Assembly (NCBI GenBank): GCA_030765645.1
Contig: JAVCCE010000048.1
Span: forward strand, 1 to 42,400
DNA length: 42,400 nucleotides
Reading direction: 5' to 3'
Source of the DNA: Candidatus Hinthialibacter antarcticus
GTDB lineage: Bacteria > Hinthialibacterota > Hinthialibacteria > Hinthialibacterales > Hinthialibacteraceae
Shown here: positions 30,897-39,834 of the stretch, piece by piece
Numbering within the stretch: position 1 is the stretch's first letter
How the letters are laid out: each line of letters starts with the position of its first letter
Made by a program: the position numbers and the translations under genes
Notes under the pieces: model-generated
Seen by the model: the letters and a program-made list of their open reading frames with translations, nothing else
What the model was told of the DNA's origin: nothing
The model's database searches: none

Positions 30897-32003
30897 TTAA
30901 TACTCCCCCGCCAGGCGTTGCAGAATTTCGATCCCCTTGTCGATGGTCGTGTCTTCGGCGGCGTACGAAATACGGAAGTGCGTCTTTCGCTCAGAGAACA
31001 CGCTGCCAGGCACAATCAGCAAATTGTTCTCAATCGCTTTCTTGACAAAGGCGTCGCCGTCTCCGCCCGGCGCCTCAGGGAAAATATAAAACGCCCCGCC
31101 CGGCTTCACCACGTTGAAGTGGTCTTTGAGTCCGTTATAAATGCGTTCGCGCTTGCCCCGGTATTCATCGCAGCGCGGCGCCATATCGAGGTCGAAGGCT
31201 TTGAGGCAAGCGTGCTGTGCAATGCTGGGCGCGCACACGAACGAATACATCTGAATGTTGAGCATCGCGCCAATCAGGTCGCTCGGGCCGTACGCCCAAC
31301 CCATGCGCCAGCCGGTCATCGCGGCGGATTTCGAAAAGCCGCCCAACACCAGCGTGTTTGGATATAACGCGCCCGGCGAAACCAAATCGCCGTCATAGAG
31401 AAACGATTCGTATATCTCATCCGAGATCAAAACCAGGTCCTGTTTTTGCGCGACGTCGATGATTCCCTTCACCACCTCTTCTGAATAAACAACGCCTGTC
31501 GGGTTGCCAGGGCTGTTGAGCAGAATCGCCTTGGTGCGCGGCGTAACCAGCGACGCGACTTTGTCGGGGTGCATCTGAAAATCAGGATAGGTATCGAGAT
31601 ACACCGGCTTGGCGCCGATGAAATTGACCAGGTGTTTGTACATCACAAAAAACGGGTCCGGCAAAATGATCTCGTCGCCTTCATCCAGCAGCGCCATCAG
31701 CGAGAGCAGAATGCCGCCCGAAACGCCAGAGGTAATCATCACGTCGCCCAGGTCGGGCCAGTTGCGCTCCGTATAAGATTGCTTGATTTTCTCTCGCAAC
31801 GGGGGGATGCCCGCCGTCAGGGTGTAGCTGTTTTTGCCGTCGCGAATCGCGTCAATCGCGGCGTCTTTGACGATGTCTTCCACATCGAAATGCGGCTGCC
31901 CGATCGACAAGTTCACGGGGTCTTTCAGGTCCGCCGCCAGGGCGAAGACTTTACGAATGCCGGAAGAATCAATGCGGGTCGTGCGTTGCGCCAGTTTAAC
32001 CAT
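30897..32003 (-). CDS. Class I/II pyridoxal-phosphate aminotransferase
   Basis: A fold-type I aminotransferase of the aspartate/aromatic group, 368 aa, cytoplasmic. Visible features: the substrate region NLSIGQPHFDV, cofactor contacts in SGVSGGILLSL, NSPGNPTGVVYS, SDEIYESFLYDG, and the Schiff-base lysine in GGFSKSAAMTGWRMGW. The C-terminal FRISYA arginine binds the substrate carboxylate. The exact amino donor cannot be settled. It starts at ATG 32003 with a GAGAG motif upstream. It is divergent from the small membrane protein gene. Confidence 0.92.
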   Translation of the reverse strand: MVKLAQRTTRIDSSGIRKVFALAADLKDPVNLSIGQPHFDVEDIVKDAAIDAIRDGKNSYTLTAGIPPLREKIKQSYTERNWPDLGDVMITSGVSGGILLSLMALLDEGDEIILPDPFFVMYKHLVNFIGAKPVYLDTYPDFQMHPDKVASLVTPRTKAILLNSPGNPTGVVYSEEVVKGIIDVAQKQDLVLISDEIYESFLYDGDLVSPGALYPNTLVLGGFSKSAAMTGWRMGWAYGPSDLIGAMLNIQMYSFVCAPSIAQHACLKAFDLDMAPRCDEYRGKRERIYNGLKDHFNVVKPGGAFYIFPEAPGGDGDAFVKKAIENNLLIVPGSVFSERKTHFRISYAAEDTTIDKGIEILQRLAGEY

Positions 32004-32100
32004 GATTTTCTCTCGTCGTTTTCCTTATCGGGTATTTGCAAGATTCTAGCGGCGGAGACGGCGCATCCGCAACCTTGGGGAAGCATACGCAAGATGTTTT

Positions 32101-32109
32101 TGATATAAT
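32101..32109 (+). promoter_or_regulatory. Extended -10 promoter element
   Basis: TGATATAAT at 32101-32109 is a perfect extended -10. No -35 is seen at normal spacing. It lies 30 bases ahead of the small membrane protein gene and may also serve the MetE-like gene. Confidence 0.5.
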
Positions 32110-32138
32110 ACGCTCAGGTGAAAGTAGGACGATATTGT

Positions 32139-32348
32139 ATGAATGAAAAACGCGAATGGATCAAATGTTCGGCGCTGTCTGTCGCCTTCTATTTGATTGT
32201 TTATGTGATCTTAGGCTCGACGATACTTGATTACTTCAACCCCTGGTTAATCGGCGTTGTCATCGTGATGACGATTGGCGACATCATCGGATTAAAATGG
32301 ATGATTCACCACTTCGGCGATTCCAACAATGACGATGAGTATCCATAA
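32139..32348 (+). CDS. Small two-helix membrane protein, unknown function
   Basis: A 69-aa protein with two hydrophobic helices (about residues 11-30 and 37-55), a basic N-terminus and an acidic C-terminal tail (GDSNNDDEYP). There is no recognised family. The ATG at 32139 is chosen; a GTG seven codons earlier lies too close to the -10 element at 32104 to be a start. The MetE-like gene follows by 20 bases, so the two are probably co-transcribed. Confidence 0.65.
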   Translation: MNEKREWIKCSALSVAFYLIVYVILGSTILDYFNPWLIGVVIVMTIGDIIGLKWMIHHFGDSNNDDEYP

Positions 32349-32368
32349 ATTTATTTGGGAGAATGAAC

Positions 32369-33373
32369 ATGGCAAGTAATATCAAAACCACCGTGGTCGG
32401 AAGTTATCCCGCGCCCAATTGGCTGTTGGGTCAGACCTCTAAACTCATTTTAAAAGACGCCATCATGGTCGTCTTCAAAACCCAGGAACTCGCAGGCGTC
32501 GACCTAATCGGCGACGGCGAACTCAACCGCTTCGACCCCAGCCACCCCGAAACCAACGGCATGATCGACTATTTCGTCCGCCCCATGAGCGGCGTTAAGA
32601 CAAAGTACGCGCTGTCTGACATTGACCGCTTTCGCGCAGACGCCGGCATGGAATACCGTTCCGAACCCGCCGGCGTGGTCGAAAGCGCTATCGGCGAGGG
32701 CACGCTCAACCTGCGTTCTGATTATGAATTTATCCGCCCGCTGACCACGGCGCCGCTCAAGTTTACCTGCACCGGCCCGCACATGCTCGCCAAAGTGCTG
32801 GTTGACAACCACTACGGCGGCAAGCCTGCGCTCGCGCTCGAAATCGCCAAAATCCTCAAAGCCCAACTCGCCAGCATCAACGCCGACGTGATCCAAATTG
32901 ACGAAGCCAACATTCCCGGCCACCCCGAAGACGCGCCCTGGGCGGCGGAAGCGCTCAACATCGTGTTTGAAGGAATCAAACAAACCAAGGCGCTGCATAT
33001 TTGCTTTGGAAACTACGGCGGACAGACCATCCAGCGCGGGCAATGGAAAAACCTCACCGACTTCATTAACCTGCTGAACGTCGATTTTCTGGTGTTGGAA
33101 TTTGCGCGGCGCGGTTATGACGAACTGGCGGCGCTGAATGACATTAAAGAGGAGATCGGCCTGGGCGTCGGCGTCATCGACATCAAAGACAACGAAGTCG
33201 AGTCGCCCGACCAGATCGCAAAACGCATCGAAACCATCGTCGACGCCTGCGGCGAGGGACGCTTAAAATACATCCATCCCGACTGCGGCTTCTGGATGCT
33301 GCAACGCAACGTCGCCGACCGCAAAATGCGCGCCCTGGTCGAAGGCCGCAACCTATACGAGGGATCGCATTAG
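32369..33373 (+). CDS. MetE-core-like (cobalamin-independent methionine synthase family) methyltransferase
   Basis: A single-domain relative of the C-terminal catalytic half of MetE, 334 aa against about 750 for full MetE. The expected zinc ligands are present: His210 and Cys212 in LHICFGNYG, Glu244 in FLVLEFARRG and Cys306 in IHPDCGFW. The N-terminus TTVVGSYPAPNW is typical. Family members move a methyl group to a thiol such as homocysteine; short forms may take it from a corrinoid protein or another donor rather than methyltetrahydrofolate. The true donor and acceptor are unknown. GGGAG lies 7 bases before the ATG at 32369, so the ATG at 32363 is not used. Confidence 0.85.
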   Translation: MASNIKTTVVGSYPAPNWLLGQTSKLILKDAIMVVFKTQELAGVDLIGDGELNRFDPSHPETNGMIDYFVRPMSGVKTKYALSDIDRFRADAGMEYRSEPAGVVESAIGEGTLNLRSDYEFIRPLTTAPLKFTCTGPHMLAKVLVDNHYGGKPALALEIAKILKAQLASINADVIQIDEANIPGHPEDAPWAAEALNIVFEGIKQTKALHICFGNYGGQTIQRGQWKNLTDFINLLNVDFLVLEFARRGYDELAALNDIKEEIGLGVGVIDIKDNEVESPDQIAKRIETIVDACGEGRLKYIHPDCGFWMLQRNVADRKMRALVEGRNLYEGSH

Positions 33374-33404
33374 CGCCGGATACTGATAAGCAGATCAAGA
33401 TAGA

Positions 33405-33428
33405 GGTGGGCTCGCGCAGCAGCCCGCC
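33405..33428. repeat. GGTGGGCT hairpin, copy 1
   Basis: GGTGGGCT-CGCGCAGC-AGCCCGCC: 8-base arms with one mismatch. The loop sequence is identical to copy 2 at 33568. Confidence 0.6.
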
Positions 33429-33440
33429 ATGCAAACTTCC

Positions 33441-33524
33441 GTGTCATTGCGAGGAGGCCGTAGGCCGACGCGGCAATCTCGTTTTTATGTTACCGAGATT
33501 GCTTCGCTTCGCTCGCAATGACAC
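33441..33524. repeat. GTCATTGCGAG-type palindromic repeat
   Basis: The outer arms GTGTCATTGCGAG and CTCGCAATGACAC are perfect 13-base inverted repeats. The inner arms GCAATCTCG and CGAGATTGC form a second stem around an AT-rich loop. GCGAGCGAAGCGAAGCAATCT-like sequences of this type are dispersed in genomes of many unrelated bacteria. Confidence 0.75.
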
Positions 33525-33567
33525 TGATGTTTTTAATCCTGAAATTTGGTGGGTTAAGCCAAGGTAG

Positions 33568-33591
33568 GGTGGGCTCGCGCAGCAGCCCACC
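33568..33591. repeat. GGTGGGCT hairpin, copy 2
   Basis: GGTGGGCT-CGCGCAGC-AGCCCACC with perfect 8-base arms. With copy 1 it brackets the GTCATTGCGAG repeat. Confidence 0.6.
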
Positions 33592-33623
33592 GCGATGAAT
33601 TGATTACTTTGCTTGGTAGGCTA

Positions 33624-33774
33624 ACAAACCAATTCAGGCATGGGTGCAACTCGGGGAGCGCCTGTGCATAAGGGCCTGAAAGCCCGCACCGAAGCGAGCA
33701 GAGGTGTACCCATGCCACATGCAGCGAAATCTCAATTCAATATATAAAAAAAGTATCCAATTAACGGAAGAACC
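33624..33774 (+). mobile_element. 5'-truncated MITE-like element
   Basis: Contains a full core at 33637-33716 (arms altered at two positions) and the 3' tail ending TTAACGGAAGAACC at 33774. The first half of the element is missing; homology starts at CAAACCAATTCAGG. It ends 20 bases from the stop of the LVIVD-repeat gene. The tail is most like that of the 29217-29452 copy. Confidence 0.75.
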
Positions 33775-33793
33775 GAAATTATGCTAACTTGCC

Positions 33794-35824
33794 TTAATGC
33801 AGCGCCCACTCGTTTACATTGCTGTCGTCGTTGATGCGAAACACATAAAACCCGGCGTCCCCGCCAGGGACGTAAATGTAATCACCGAGTGCAGCAACGC
33901 CAAATGCAGTATGGGTCTCGATTCGCCCAAACGTATAACGAAACACTTGTTCTGGCGCCTCGCCTGGAGGCGCATGATAAATTACTACCTCCTGAAAAGG
34001 CAATCGCACAAAACTAGTCGAAGGGCCTAGCGCTAATATAAGATACTGCTGATGAAAAAACATTCTGCCGTATGAAGAATACGCACCATATATAAATTGG
34101 TGTTTTAATTCTAAATGCAACGGGTCGGTTATATCAAAAAAAACAATGGAATCTCCTAATATACTTACAAGCCAATCATTATTTGCGGTAACGCTCCCAA
34201 AAGAATAAATTGATATTCCTGATGGAATTGATCCAACTAACTCCGGCGCCAATGGATTAGCAATGGAAAAAATGCCTATCTCATTTTTTCCATCAGAATC
34301 AAGGTCCATCGGCGTGTAAATATATTCGCCTTGAACAGCCGCCCGCTGTAATAGATCATTTGTATTCTTATTGCTCCAACCCGTAACCGGCCGATAATAT
34401 TCTTGCAACGAATTAACAATAAAAGTGCGGCTTGTTTGCAATTTTCGATATAAAATTCCATTCGACAGGAATGCGGCGCGATAAGATGAATCTTCAAAAA
34501 TCCGGTAAATATTACCTGTCAGCGAAGTAACAATTCGAATTTCATCAGGACTGACAATGTCATACACTGTTAGGCCTTCACTCGACTGGACTACAAGCAA
34601 ATTATTATCTAACAAAATCGCCCCATTTCGCTGGTCTGCTGGCGGGTAAACTAAGGGAGAATTAATTTGAAACTTTAACGCGGCGTTAAATTCTAATTCT
34701 GATTTTCTATTAAGAAGACTATACGTATCCTGATACTCGCCATTCGCAAAAACACTTTCATGCGCGACAAACACTTCGCCACTTGTTGCAACATTATGCG
34801 CCTTATATGAACCCTCAAACACTTTCGAAAAAGAACTTGCGTCATCACCGTAAGGCTGCATACAAAACATCCCATCCGTAACGCCATAGACAATCCCGTT
34901 AACGACTGATTGCGGCTCGAATAAAAATGCGCATTCATTGCTTTTCTCTAATGTATACTTATTTCCTTTTTCCAGATCATACTCAACCAGTTTCATGTCG
35001 CGCCAAATATATACACGGCCTCGATCAATTGACGGCTTCAAATCAATAGCGTCAATCCTTACGCTACCTAAACTTTTGGTTTCAGGTAAAAAATCTAAGT
35101 CATGAAAAGTGATTAAATTCTCAAAACACATAATCCCAACATTTTTTTCATGACTGTACGATATTAAATCACCCCGATTAAATGAATTATCATTACTTGT
35201 TTTGAAATAAGAAACCTTTTCTACTCCATCATAAATATCAATTTGATTATAATATGTAATAAAGGCATATTTTTTATCATTTTCTTCATCAAAGTACGAA
35301 TCAAAAAAACCAAATATAAGATTCTGATTGCCCCATTTCGCCAGTTCGATGGGGCTATCATAATCACTCAAATCATAAATATAATTCGTAAAATACCCTC
35401 GCGCCGGGCTTGAATTAATTCGCGAGTTCGTCCAGTACAAAAAATCTTCACACATCACAATATCAGTAGCAGGAATATCAATGTGCGAGAGCAATGTAGG
35501 CAATTCAGGATTAGCAATGGAATAAATCCATATTCCCTTCAAACCATTGGCGACAATCAATCGGCCTTTATCAATAATGACTTCAAACGCCAAATCTGCA
35601 TCGAGTTGGACGCGCTTTATTACGTGTGGATTGCGCCAGTCGCTGACGTCCACAATCGAGAACGCGCCGCCGTGGGCGACGTAGGCGTAGGTTTTGCCGT
35701 TTGGGGCGGGATAAATTTCAAAATCGAGCGGCGTGGTTCCCGTTGAACCAATGTATTCAATTTCACAGAACGCGCTGAGAGAAAACAAGAGGAAAATAAG
35801 ACTTAAAACGGCGCTGGTTCGCAT
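33794..35824 (-). CDS. Secreted LVIVD-repeat (beta-propeller-like) protein
   Basis: A 676-aa exported protein with a Sec signal (MRTSAVLSLIFLLFSLSAFC). The mature part is a chain of LVIVD-type beta units such as GGAFSIVDVSDWRNPHVI, GIWIYSIANPELPTLLSHI, IGIFSIANPLAPELVGSIP, DSIVFFDITDPLHLEL and, at the end, DAGFYVFRI. These probably fold into one or two propellers. The sequence after the first two repeats is more divergent. The coding strand is noticeably AT-richer than its neighbours, especially at 34000-35500. The ATG at 35824 is chosen over a TTG at 35839. No enzymatic motif is visible; the role is probably binding outside the cytoplasm. Confidence 0.78.
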   Translation of the reverse strand: MRTSAVLSLIFLLFSLSAFCEIEYIGSTGTTPLDFEIYPAPNGKTYAYVAHGGAFSIVDVSDWRNPHVIKRVQLDADLAFEVIIDKGRLIVANGLKGIWIYSIANPELPTLLSHIDIPATDIVMCEDFLYWTNSRINSSPARGYFTNYIYDLSDYDSPIELAKWGNQNLIFGFFDSYFDEENDKKYAFITYYNQIDIYDGVEKVSYFKTSNDNSFNRGDLISYSHEKNVGIMCFENLITFHDLDFLPETKSLGSVRIDAIDLKPSIDRGRVYIWRDMKLVEYDLEKGNKYTLEKSNECAFLFEPQSVVNGIVYGVTDGMFCMQPYGDDASSFSKVFEGSYKAHNVATSGEVFVAHESVFANGEYQDTYSLLNRKSELEFNAALKFQINSPLVYPPADQRNGAILLDNNLLVVQSSEGLTVYDIVSPDEIRIVTSLTGNIYRIFEDSSYRAAFLSNGILYRKLQTSRTFIVNSLQEYYRPVTGWSNKNTNDLLQRAAVQGEYIYTPMDLDSDGKNEIGIFSIANPLAPELVGSIPSGISIYSFGSVTANNDWLVSILGDSIVFFDITDPLHLELKHQFIYGAYSSYGRMFFHQQYLILALGPSTSFVRLPFQEVVIYHAPPGEAPEQVFRYTFGRIETHTAFGVAALGDYIYVPGGDAGFYVFRINDDSNVNEWALH

Positions 35825-35895
35825 CGTTGAAATCCCCAATCAAAAATGAATCGACACAGAGAAATATATCACCGCGCCAACCAAGCGTCACCTTT

Positions 35896-36882
35896 TTATT
35901 TCCTCTTCCCCACCAACACGGTTGAGTTGCAGCCGACGGGCGATTCGGAGACGAGCGAGAATCCGGCTGTTACGAGCCAGGCGAGATACTCCGTACGGGT
36001 ATAACAGTCGCCGCCGTCAGTATTGACCAGCATGTTGACCGCGAACTGCGTCATCCATTCCGGCCCGGTGCGGTCTTCATCTAGCAAGAAATCTTTGACG
36101 GCGACGTATCCGCCCGGGTTCAGCGCCGCTGCGCAACGTTGCAGGGTTTTCTGGTTTTGTTCGGGAGAAAAAATGTGGAGAAAATTTGAAATAAGAATCA
36201 GGTCATAGCCGCCGCCCAAGCCATCGTTCAGCGCATCGCCCGCTTGGGTTGAGACGCGATCTTCTAATCCAGCCTTGGTGATATTCTCCCGGGTGACGAC
36301 CAGGGTTTCTTCGGTATCAAAGACGACGGCGTGTAATTCAGCATTCGCCCGGGCGCATTCGATGGCGTACAGCCCCGGCCCGCCGCCCAGGTCGAGTAAG
36401 CGCTTCACGTCATGCAACGGCAAGGCCACAGCGGTTTCCGCGGCGCTCATTCGCGCAATATCCGCCATGGCGCGCGCGAACGCGAGTTCGTTGCGCTTCA
36501 AGCGCGGGTCAATTTCATTTTCCGGCGCGGGCGTCCCGAGTTTGACGGCGTCATAGAGGCGCCCCCAGGTTTCATACAAGCGGGCGCCGTTGAGCATCAT
36601 CGCCGCTTTGCTGTTAGGCGACCCAGTCAGCAAGACATCCAACGCGGCCTCGCTATTGCGATACCCCTTTGCGTTTTTTTCTAAAAGCCCGATGCCGCAC
36701 AAGGCGTCGCATAAGATACGCAGCCCGCGCACATCGGTTTTCAGGCGCGGGTTTAATTCTTCGAGAGAACAAACGTCGCGCCCAATGGTTTCAAATAGCC
36801 TCAAACGCAAGGCGGTGAATAACACCTGAGCGTTTTTGTAGCCGTTAGCGAGTTCTTCAATTTTCTGTGGGTTCAGCGTCAT
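35896..36882 (-). CDS. SAM-dependent O-methyltransferase-like protein
   Basis: A 328-aa small-molecule methyltransferase of the plant-type/hydroxyneurosporene O-methyltransferase group. The N-terminal winged-helix dimerisation domain (about residues 1-90, ALRLRLFETIG) is followed by the Rossmann SAM domain: motif I LLDLGGGPGLYAIECA, an acidic residue in VVFDTEET, and the ISNFLHIFSPEQ and LNPGGYVAVKDFLLD segments. The catalytic His of plant enzymes may be HIFS. Its ATG at 36882 lies 26 bases inside the end of the upstream gene, with GGAAACC before it. It is last in the hyp-gene transcription unit; the substrate is unknown and a link to hydrogenase maturation is not established. Confidence 0.83.
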   Translation of the reverse strand: MTLNPQKIEELANGYKNAQVLFTALRLRLFETIGRDVCSLEELNPRLKTDVRGLRILCDALCGIGLLEKNAKGYRNSEAALDVLLTGSPNSKAAMMLNGARLYETWGRLYDAVKLGTPAPENEIDPRLKRNELAFARAMADIARMSAAETAVALPLHDVKRLLDLGGGPGLYAIECARANAELHAVVFDTEETLVVTRENITKAGLEDRVSTQAGDALNDGLGGGYDLILISNFLHIFSPEQNQKTLQRCAAALNPGGYVAVKDFLLDEDRTGPEWMTQFAVNMLVNTDGGDCYTRTEYLAWLVTAGFSLVSESPVGCNSTVLVGKRK

Positions 36883-37402
36883 TGGTGGTTTCCTCAGGAA
36901 GCGATTTATTGCTGTTTTCAATCACGTCTTCAACGCCGCTCTTGGTTTTATCGACGCTGGTTTTGACCCGCTCCATCAAATCGTCCATCCGGTTTGCCAG
37001 ATCGCCTGAATCGACCTTAATCAGTTTGTTCATCGCGCCGCTGATGTCGCCTTTGATTTTCGCAAACGCCTCTGACGGGTCGGTATAATGCCCCGTGTTT
37101 GAGGTATCAATTTCCGGTTTATTTTTGCGTTCTTCTTCAAGGCGCTTTTGTTCTTCCCGCGTTAGTTGGGGCACGTCATCCAGCGCATAAAACCGGTCTT
37201 GGACATCTTTGATCAGGTCTTGCACATCCGAATTCATCGACGGTTGTTGTTGGTCAACCATCTGTTGAAGTTCAAGCAACGGCCCCATAATTTCATCGGG
37301 AACAATCGGCGCATCGGGGTTCTCTTGTTTTTGCGTATAAACGCCTGCGCCCACCAAGCCTGCAATAATGAGTAACAACAAAAATTGAACCTTGCGCTTC
37401 AT
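36857..37402 (-). CDS. Membrane-anchored hypothetical protein
   Basis: A 181-aa protein with one N-terminal membrane helix or signal anchor (about residues 5-22) and a hydrophilic, highly charged remainder. Predicted helical stretches include LLELQQMVDQQQ and REEQKRLEEERK; the last 15 residues are acidic. There are no cysteines or recognised motifs. GGAG lies 5 bases ahead of the ATG. It starts 19 bases after hypE and overlaps the methyltransferase, so it is part of that transcript. The function is not recognisable. Confidence 0.75.
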   Translation of the reverse strand: MKRKVQFLLLLIIAGLVGAGVYTQKQENPDAPIVPDEIMGPLLELQQMVDQQQPSMNSDVQDLIKDVQDRFYALDDVPQLTREEQKRLEEERKNKPEIDTSNTGHYTDPSEAFAKIKGDISGAMNKLIKVDSGDLANRMDDLMERVKTSVDKTKSGVEDVIENSNKSLPEETTNDAEPTEN

Positions 37403-37421
37403 GGTTTCTCCTGAATATTTG

Positions 37422-38471
37422 TTAACAAATACGCGGCAGTTGCTCGCCGCTGAGCCGATCTAGAATGCGCACCGCGCCCAACGCGCTTTTGACCAACACG
37501 GGAGCGCTTGCCGCCGCTTCGACGCAGCCGATCACAGCGGCGCCTTGTCCGTGTTCATGCCGGGCGATGATCTCGACCGCCCGCGCTGCGTCTTGCGGCG
37601 CAACGAAAGCGGCGAAGCGCCCTTCATTCGCAACGTACAACGGGTCGAACCCCAATAATTCGCAAACGCCTTGCACGTCGTCGCGCACTGGCGCCGCGCT
37701 TTCATCAACGCTGACTGTTACCTTGGCGATCTCTGCAATTTCATTGAGCGCCGACGCCAGCCCGCCGCGGGTCAGGTCGCGCAGGCAATGCACTTCGACG
37801 CCCGCCGCCAGCAAGGATGCAACCATATCATGCACCGGGGCGGAGTCGCTCTCAATCGGCGAAGAAAATTGCAGCCCCTCGCGTACGGTAAGAACTGCGA
37901 TGCCGTGGCGCCCCAGGTCACCATTGACGATGACCGCATCGCCCTCGCGCACTTCAGTCGGCGCGATCACGCGGTCTTGTTCGATCACGCCAATTCCGGT
38001 GGTATTGATAAACACGCCGTCGCCTTTGCCTTTGTCGACTACCTTGGTGTCGCCCGTAACGATATCCACCCCGCAACGTCGCGCCGCGTCGCGCATCGAG
38101 TCAGCGATTTTGCGCAGGGTTTCAATCGGTAAGCCTTCTTCGAGAATGTAGCCCGCGCTCAACGCCACCGGACGCGCTCCACTCATGGCGAGATCGTTCA
38201 CCGTGCCATGCACCGCCAACGAACCGATATCGCCGCCGGGAAAAAACAGCGGATGCACCACATACGAATCGGTGGTAAACGCGATGCGGGCGCCGCCCAC
38301 ATTTAACACGGCGCTATCGTGGCGCTGGTCGAGCGTCTCATTACGAAACGAGGCGCGAAAAACGGATTCAATCAGGCGGTCCATCAAGGCGCCGCCGCCG
38401 CCGTGCGCCATCACTACGCGCTCATATTCATTTTTAGGAACCGGACACACCGGAGCAAATTCGTCCATCAT
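37422..38471 (-). CDS. hypE: Hydrogenase maturation protein HypE
   Basis: An ATP-dependent dehydratase that turns the carbamoyl group received from HypF on its C-terminal cysteine into a cyano ligand for the NiFe site. It is 349 aa. The N-terminus has [16 protein letters not shown], the PurM-like ATP site has [19 protein letters not shown], and the C-terminus ends in the required PRIC (thiocyanate-carrying Cys). It starts within the hypD stop (ATGATG; the first ATG at 38471 or the second at 38468). Upstream in-frame residues from 38645 overlap hypD and are rejected. Confidence 0.96.
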   Translation of the reverse strand: MMDEFAPVCPVPKNEYERVVMAHGGGGALMDRLIESVFRASFRNETLDQRHDSAVLNVGGARIAFTTDSYVVHPLFFPGGDIGSLAVHGTVNDLAMSGARPVALSAGYILEEGLPIETLRKIADSMRDAARRCGVDIVTGDTKVVDKGKGDGVFINTTGIGVIEQDRVIAPTEVREGDAVIVNGDLGRHGIAVLTVREGLQFSSPIESDSAPVHDMVASLLAAGVEVHCLRDLTRGGLASALNEIAEIAKVTVSVDESAAPVRDDVQGVCELLGFDPLYVANEGRFAAFVAPQDAARAVEIIARHEHGQGAAVIGCVEAAASAPVLVKSALGAVRILDRLSGEQLPRIC

Positions 38472-39583
38472 TTCTCCACGTTTGCTGCTTGGATCTCGCG
38501 GCGCCGATAACGATAATACGCTGCGCAGGCGCCTTCGTTCGACACCATCGGCGCACCCAAGGGGTGCTCCGGCGTACAACGCACGCCAAACGCCGCGCAT
38601 TGATGCGGCTTTTGAACGCCCGTCAGAATTTTGCCGCTGATGCACTCCGCCGGTTCATGCGACGCCGCGTCGTTGGCGCATCCAAATCGCTGTTCCGCGT
38701 CATACCCCGCAAATTTTTCCCGCAAGCCAAAGCCGCTTTCTGGAATCACGCCCAATCCGCGCCATGCGCGATCAACCGGCTCGAACACTTCATGCAAAAC
38801 CCGCAACGCCGCCGGGTTGCCCTCGCGCTTTACGATGCGGCGGTATTGGTTTTCGACTTCAGCGCGGCCTTGTTCCAATTGCTTCAAACAGGCGAGCACG
38901 CCCTGCAACAAATCAACCGGCTCGAAGCCCGTCACCACAATAGGAACACGAAATTGCTGCGCAATCGGCGGATATTCTTCATAGCCCATCACCGCGCAAA
39001 CATGCCCGGCGGCGAGAAAGCCTTCGACCTGCACATCCGGCAACGACAACAGCGCCGTCATCGCGGGGGGGACGCGCATCTGTGATACCAACAGCGAAAA
39101 ATTCTTGAGACCTTCGCGCTTGGCTTGCAGCGCCGCCATCGCGTTGGGCGGCGTCGTTGTTTCAAAACCAATCGCGAAAAACACCACCTCGCGTTCCGGG
39201 TTCTCCCGCGCCAGTTTCACCGCATCCAGCGGCGAATACACCACGCGAACATCGCCGCCGTTGGCTTTCACGCTGAACAAATCGCTGTTCGTCCCCGGCA
39301 CGCGCAGCATATCGCCGAACGAGCAAAAAATCACTTCGGGGCGGGCGGCGATTTCAAAGGCTTTATCTAAAATCGCCGTCGGCGTCACGCACACCGGGCA
39401 GCCCGGCCCGTGAATCAGGTTCAGTGATTCGGGCAATAGTTGGTCAAGCCCGTTTTTGAGAATGGAGTGGGTCTGCCCGCCGCAGATTTCCATCATAGAA
39501 CACGGGCGTGAAATGGTTTTGTGAATTTCACCCAGCAGGCGTTTCGCCGCTTCGGGGTCGCGATACTCGCGCAGGTGCTTCAT
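38468..39583 (-). CDS. hypD: Hydrogenase maturation protein HypD
   Basis: An iron-sulfur scaffold on which, with HypC, the Fe(CN)2CO unit is built. It is 371 aa. The conserved cysteine motifs are [20 protein letters not shown] (thiol redox pair region), and a C-terminal cysteine set for the 4Fe-4S cluster (CISGKILTG through [13 protein letters not shown]). [12 protein letters not shown] and SGFGLREKF are typical. The ATG at 39583 overlaps the hypC stop (ATGA). Confidence 0.96.
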   Translation of the reverse strand: MKHLREYRDPEAAKRLLGEIHKTISRPCSMMEICGGQTHSILKNGLDQLLPESLNLIHGPGCPVCVTPTAILDKAFEIAARPEVIFCSFGDMLRVPGTNSDLFSVKANGGDVRVVYSPLDAVKLARENPEREVVFFAIGFETTTPPNAMAALQAKREGLKNFSLLVSQMRVPPAMTALLSLPDVQVEGFLAAGHVCAVMGYEEYPPIAQQFRVPIVVTGFEPVDLLQGVLACLKQLEQGRAEVENQYRRIVKREGNPAALRVLHEVFEPVDRAWRGLGVIPESGFGLREKFAGYDAEQRFGCANDAASHEPAECISGKILTGVQKPHQCAAFGVRCTPEHPLGAPMVSNEGACAAYYRYRRREIQAANVEK

Positions 39584-39831
39584 GGCGCGTCTTCCTGCGC
39601 GGCGCACTCGCCCAACAGGCGAAGATCGTCTAACACCTGCTGCGCCTCTTCTTCATCAATCACGTTGAGCGCAAAGCCCGCATGAACGATCACGTAATCA
39701 TTCAATTCGGCGTCGGGCGTATAGGCAAGCGAAATTTCTTTCACCGCGCCGCTAAAATCGACTTCGCCGCTGCGGTAGATGGGGTCGTCGTTGGTGATAC
39801 GAATTATTTTGCCTGGAACACCTAAACACAT
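39580..39831 (-). CDS. hypC: Hydrogenase maturation chaperone HypC
   Basis: A small chaperone (83 aa) that works with HypD and delivers the Fe unit to the hydrogenase large subunit. The N-terminus MCLGVPGKI carries the essential Cys2, and [17 protein letters not shown] is typical of the C-terminal half. It starts 3 bases after hypF and overlaps hypD by 4 bases. Confidence 0.96.
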   Translation of the reverse strand: MCLGVPGKIIRITNDDPIYRSGEVDFSGAVKEISLAYTPDAELNDYVIVHAGFALNVIDEEEAQQVLDDLRLLGECAAQEDAP

Positions 39832-39834
39832 GGT

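Noticed and set aside
33541-33782. Possible target duplication around the truncated element (GAAATTTG versus GAAATTAT)
   Set aside because: Only 6 of 8 bases match and no left inverted end follows the upstream copy, so chance is likely.
38472-38645. N-terminal extension of HypE
   Set aside because: The extra 58 residues overlap hypD, have no HypE similarity, and the ATGATG behind GGAG gives the standard start.
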